18,857 bases of DNA, taken from positions 1 to 18,857 of the forward strand of contig CAKZNY010000174.1 in assembly GCA_937132145.1 (NCBI GenBank), read 5' to 3'. Position numbers and translations under genes: made by a program. A model generated the notes under the pieces. It saw nothing but the letters and a program-made list of their open reading frames with translations, was not told the origin of the DNA and searched no databases. The stretch comes from an uncultured Paracoccaceae bacterium. Lineage in GTDB: Bacteria; Pseudomonadota; Alphaproteobacteria; Rhodobacterales; Rhodobacteraceae. This document shows, one piece after another, positions 16,451 to 18,857 of this stretch. Numbering within the stretch: position 1 is the stretch's first letter; each line of letters begins with the position of its first letter.

Positions 16451-17080
16451 TCAGGCGCGGTCCGCAGGGGAGCCGGGCATCAGGTCATAGGGGTGCTTCC
16501 AGCCGGGCTGATCGGCGATGCGATCAAGCCAGGCGTCAATGTTAGGGTAATCTTTGCGCTCAAACCCGAAAGGCTCGGGGTAATACAGGTAGCCACAACA
16601 CGAAATATCGGCGTTGGTGATTTCGTCGCCAACCAGCCAATCACGGCCTTCAAGCGCGGTGTTCAGGGTCGCATAAACGCCCTTGAGGCGGCCTTGCATA
16701 AAGGCAATCACCTCTGCAGGGCGTTTGTCTTCGGGCAGGAAATTCATCAGGAAACGGGTCATACCTGCTTGCGAGGACAGCTTGTGGTTGTCCCAGAAAA
16801 CCCAGCGCAAAATCTCGCGGCGTTCGTCAGAAGTCTTGCCGCCAAACCGCCCTGTCAATTCGGCTATGTAATCCTGAATGGCACCGGATTGCGAAAGCGT
16901 TATATCACCGTTCACCAACAATGGAACTTCGCCCATCGGGTTTATGGCCAGATATTCCGGCGAACGCGCCTCGCCCTTGAAAAAATCAACGAAAACCGGT
17001 TCCCAGCCGACGCCTGCCAATTCGAGAGTCAGGGCAGCTTTATAGGAATTTCCGCTTTCGCCAAAACAATACAGTTTCAT
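16451..17080 (-). CDS. Glutathione S-transferase family protein
   Basis: A 209-residue cytosolic-type GST. The N-terminal thioredoxin-like domain (MKLYCFGESGNSYKAAL onward) includes GEVPLL with the cis-proline Pro53 and QSGAI (64-68), where Gln-Ser occupies the usual Glu/Asp-Ser glutathione gamma-glutamyl contact. The helical C-terminal domain has the N-capping box region GDEITNADIS (151-160). A catalytic Ser or Cys near residues 9-12 is possible but not certain. Start ATG 17080 has AAAGGA upstream; a 26-residue upstream extension starting at 17158 lacks support. It lies inside the beta-oxidation operon between an acyl-CoA dehydrogenase and thiolase, so it may act on reactive acyl or aldehyde intermediates. 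That role is inference only. Confidence 0.9.
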   Translation of the reverse strand: MKLYCFGESGNSYKAALTLELAGVGWEPVFVDFFKGEARSPEYLAINPMGEVPLLVNGDITLSQSGAIQDYIAELTGRFGGKTSDERREILRWVFWDNHKLSSQAGMTRFLMNFLPEDKRPAEVIAFMQGRLKGVYATLNTALEGRDWLVGDEITNADISCCGYLYYPEPFGFERKDYPNIDAWLDRIADQPGWKHPYDLMPGSPADRA

Positions 17081-17269
17081 GATAGTTCCTTTTGGTAAGC
17101 ATTCGAATTGAGTATTTTTGAAAAAGAGAAGCCGGTTTGTACACTCTTTATTAACCATGTTACGCGTAGATTGGGCTTGCGGTACAGGCTGGAGAGCCGA
17201 TGGCCGTAAAGAGAGAAGCCGCCCTTGTGCTGATAACCTCGGTGCAGGGGCGCATTTTCTTTCTTTGAG

Positions 17270-17289
17270 AAATACTCCCGCCGGAGGCG
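17270..17289 (-). repeat. GC-rich intergenic element in the 232-base gap before the GST gene
   Basis: The minus-strand sequence CGCCTCCGGCGGGAGTATTT contains short self-complementary arms (CGCC/GGCG, CTCC/GGAG) and is followed by an A/G-rich tract. I recall similar elements as widespread between genes in Rhodobacteraceae; this is memory, not a search. The rest of 17081-17312 holds a nine-base direct repeat GAGAAGCCG (17126-17134 and 17213-17221) and AT-rich sequence just before the GST gene. I cannot name a convincing promoter or gene in it. Confidence 0.4.
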
Positions 17290-17312
17290 TTCAGGTATTT
17301 CCACAATCGCTA

Positions 17313-18470
17313 TCATTTGAAACCCCTCGCGATCAACTCTTTCATGATTTCGTTTGTGCCGCCGTAGATCCGTTGCACACGGGCGTCGGTCCACATTTCG
17401 GCGATGGGGTATTCCGTCATGAAGCCATATCCACCGTGAAGTTGCAGGCACTCGTCCAGCACTTGGCATTGGATGTCCGACAGCCAGTATTTGTTCATGG
17501 CCGCCGTTTCCACCGTCAATTCGCCGCGCAGATGTTGCGTGATGCAGCTGTCGAGAAACGCGCGCGCGACCACCGTGTTGGTTTTGGCCTCTGCCAATTT
17601 GAAGCGGGTGTTCTGGAATTGCGTAAGCGGCCCGCCAAAAGCCTCGCGGGTTTTGCAGTATTCAATTGTCAGGGCCACGCCGCCCTCCATCGCGCCAACC
17701 GCGCCGCAGCCGATGATCAGACGTTCTTGGGGGAGTTGCTTCATCATTTGATAAAACCCCTGACCCTCTTCGGTGCCCAGCAGGTTTTCCGGCGGGATTT
17801 CGACGTTGTCGAAGAATAACTCGGATGTATCGGCGGCTTTCAGGCCGATTTTATCCAGATTTCGCCCGCGCGTGAAACCCTCGGCTCCTTCAGTTTCCAG
17901 CATGATCAGCGACACGCCTTTGGCCTTCTCGCTCGGGTCGGTTTTACAAGCCACCAAGATCAGATTCGCGTGCTGGCCGTTGGTGATGAAGGTTTTGGAG
18001 CCGGTCATTTTATAGACATTGCCGTCCAGAATTGCGCGCGTTTTGATGTTTTGCATGTCTGATCCGGCGGAGGGTTCGGTCATTGCCAGTGCCGCCACCA
18101 TCTCGCCTGTTGCCATCTTTGGCAGCCAGCGTTGTTTTTGATCCTCGGTGCCGTATTCCAGAATGTAATGCGCAACGATACCGGAATGAATGCCGTTGCC
18201 CCAGCTTGCCAGATTGGCGCGGCCCGCTTCCATGTAAATCACCGCTTCGTGGCCAAAATCGCCGCCGGCACCACCGTATTCTTCGGGGATGGAGGCGCAT
18301 AGCAAGCCCAGCTCGCCTGCCTCTTGCCACGTTTCACGATCCATTTCGCCCTGATTGCGCCATTTCTCGAATTTCGGCGCCCATTTCTCCGTAATAAACT
18401 GATGGGTCATTTCTTCGAGCATCCTGTGCTCGTCCGTCATCCATTCGGATTTAAGGTTGCTAAATGTCAT
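17313..18470 (-). CDS. Acyl-CoA dehydrogenase, long-chain/isovaleryl-type active site
   Basis: A 385-residue FAD flavoenzyme catalysing the first step of beta-oxidation, acyl-CoA to trans-2-enoyl-CoA. The N-terminal helical domain is followed by the flavin/substrate signature [12 protein letters not shown] (127-138) and KTFITNG (159-165), then the C-terminal helical domain ending [17 protein letters not shown]. At the position where medium-chain enzymes hold the catalytic Glu (YEGT), this protein has Gly370 (YGGT). Instead Glu249 lies in QLPQERL, the location used by long-chain (ACADL) and isovaleryl-CoA dehydrogenases, and much of the C-terminal half resembles ACADL as I recall it. Start at 18470 has GGGGAGG upstream. 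It is 20 bases downstream of another acyl-CoA dehydrogenase gene, and 232 bases separate its stop from the GST gene. Confidence 0.95.
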   Translation of the reverse strand: MTFSNLKSEWMTDEHRMLEEMTHQFITEKWAPKFEKWRNQGEMDRETWQEAGELGLLCASIPEEYGGAGGDFGHEAVIYMEAGRANLASWGNGIHSGIVAHYILEYGTEDQKQRWLPKMATGEMVAALAMTEPSAGSDMQNIKTRAILDGNVYKMTGSKTFITNGQHANLILVACKTDPSEKAKGVSLIMLETEGAEGFTRGRNLDKIGLKAADTSELFFDNVEIPPENLLGTEEGQGFYQMMKQLPQERLIIGCGAVGAMEGGVALTIEYCKTREAFGGPLTQFQNTRFKLAEAKTNTVVARAFLDSCITQHLRGELTVETAAMNKYWLSDIQCQVLDECLQLHGGYGFMTEYPIAEMWTDARVQRIYGGTNEIMKELIARGFK

Positions 18471-18490
18471 CAGCGGTGGCCTCCCCAGGC

Positions 18491-18857
18491 TTAGAAGTTC
18501 TCGGCGGCCAGTCCCATTACCGGGTCGGCGCCTGTTGTGATCCGCGCCAATCGCAGCGCGGTTTCCGGTAGTGATCTAGCCATATAGTAGCGCCCCGTGG
18601 CAAGTTTGGTTTCATAGAACGCCACGTCACTCGCGCCCGCAGTCAGGGCATCTTGTGCCGCTTTGGCCATACGTGCCCACATCAGGCCCAGCACGACGTG
18701 CCCGAACAGGTGCATGAAATCGCTGGAACCAGACAGCGCGGCATTAGGGTTTTTCGGGGCCTCGGCCATGAAATACATCGCCGCTGCCTGCATGTCTTTT
18801 GATGCAGCTTTTAGCGGGTCAAGGAAGTCGGATTTTAACGCCTCGTCGTCAGAGTTT
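18491..18857 (-). CDS. Acyl-CoA dehydrogenase, C-terminal-domain end, truncated by window edge
   Basis: The frame is open to the last base, so this is the 3' end (about 121 residues) of a longer gene that begins outside the window; an internal Met at 18793 is not the start. The visible part is a helical domain with [41 protein letters not shown] and the tail GLAAENF. It matches the extra C-terminal domain found on large (~590-residue) acyl-CoA dehydrogenases of the FadE type in roseobacters. It would be the first visible gene of the minus-strand beta-oxidation operon, 20 bases ahead of the second dehydrogenase. TAA at 18491-18493. Confidence 0.85.
   Translation of the reverse strand, partial: NSDDEALKSDFLDPLKAASKDMQAAAMYFMAEAPKNPNAALSGSSDFMHLFGHVVLGLMWARMAKAAQDALTAGASDVAFYETKLATGRYYMARSLPETALRLARITTGADPVMGLAAENF

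Overview
The window looks like a piece of an alphaproteobacterial chromosome, most likely Rhodobacteraceae (roseobacter group). The grounds are moderately high G+C, tightly packed operons with ATGA-type overlaps, a three-gene bacterial xanthine dehydrogenase set (xdhA/xdhB/xdhC) next to a BMP-family importer, and a beta-oxidation cluster with a long-chain-type acyl-CoA dehydrogenase. This assignment rests on recalled family resemblance; no search was run.

Layout. (1) Positions 1-8888, plus strand: one dense operon. It holds the 3' part of xdhA, complete xdhB and xdhC, and a BMP/nucleoside-type ABC importer (fused double ATPase, two permeases, periplasmic binding protein). It ends at a symmetrical terminator at 8908-8939. 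The logical reading is uptake of a purine base or nucleoside followed by oxidation to xanthine/urate. The first permease gene carries a one-base deletion near 6471-6473 that splits it into two frames. (2) Positions 9000-10841, minus strand: an unrecognised 170-residue protein of slightly lower G+C, then a DHA1/TCR-Tet-type MFS exporter whose leader carries a perfect palindrome. Between them lies a pair of mutually exclusive hairpins with a T-run. (3) Positions 10948-12771, minus strand: glmS, the glucosamine-6-phosphate synthase, with a candidate promoter and several inverted repeats upstream. (4) Positions 13011-18857, minus strand: a fatty-acid beta-oxidation operon. In transcription order it is the 3' end of an acyl-CoA dehydrogenase (C-terminal domain), a complete long-chain-type acyl-CoA dehydrogenase, a glutathione S-transferase-like protein, a thiolase and a bifunctional FadJ-type hydratase/dehydrogenase, closed by a strong terminator at 12962-12993.

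The two large operons converge on the 8889-8999 gap. No intergenic stretch exceeds 300 bases; the longest gaps (12772-13010 and 17081-17312) are described in the feature list. I found no tRNA, rRNA, CRISPR array, insertion sequence or phage gene. Most of the window is ordinary metabolism. The items most worth a second look are the permease frameshift, the interleaved hairpins at 9546-9610, the repeats upstream of glmS, and the unrecognised gene at 9000-9512. I see no convincing evidence for an undescribed multi-gene system.
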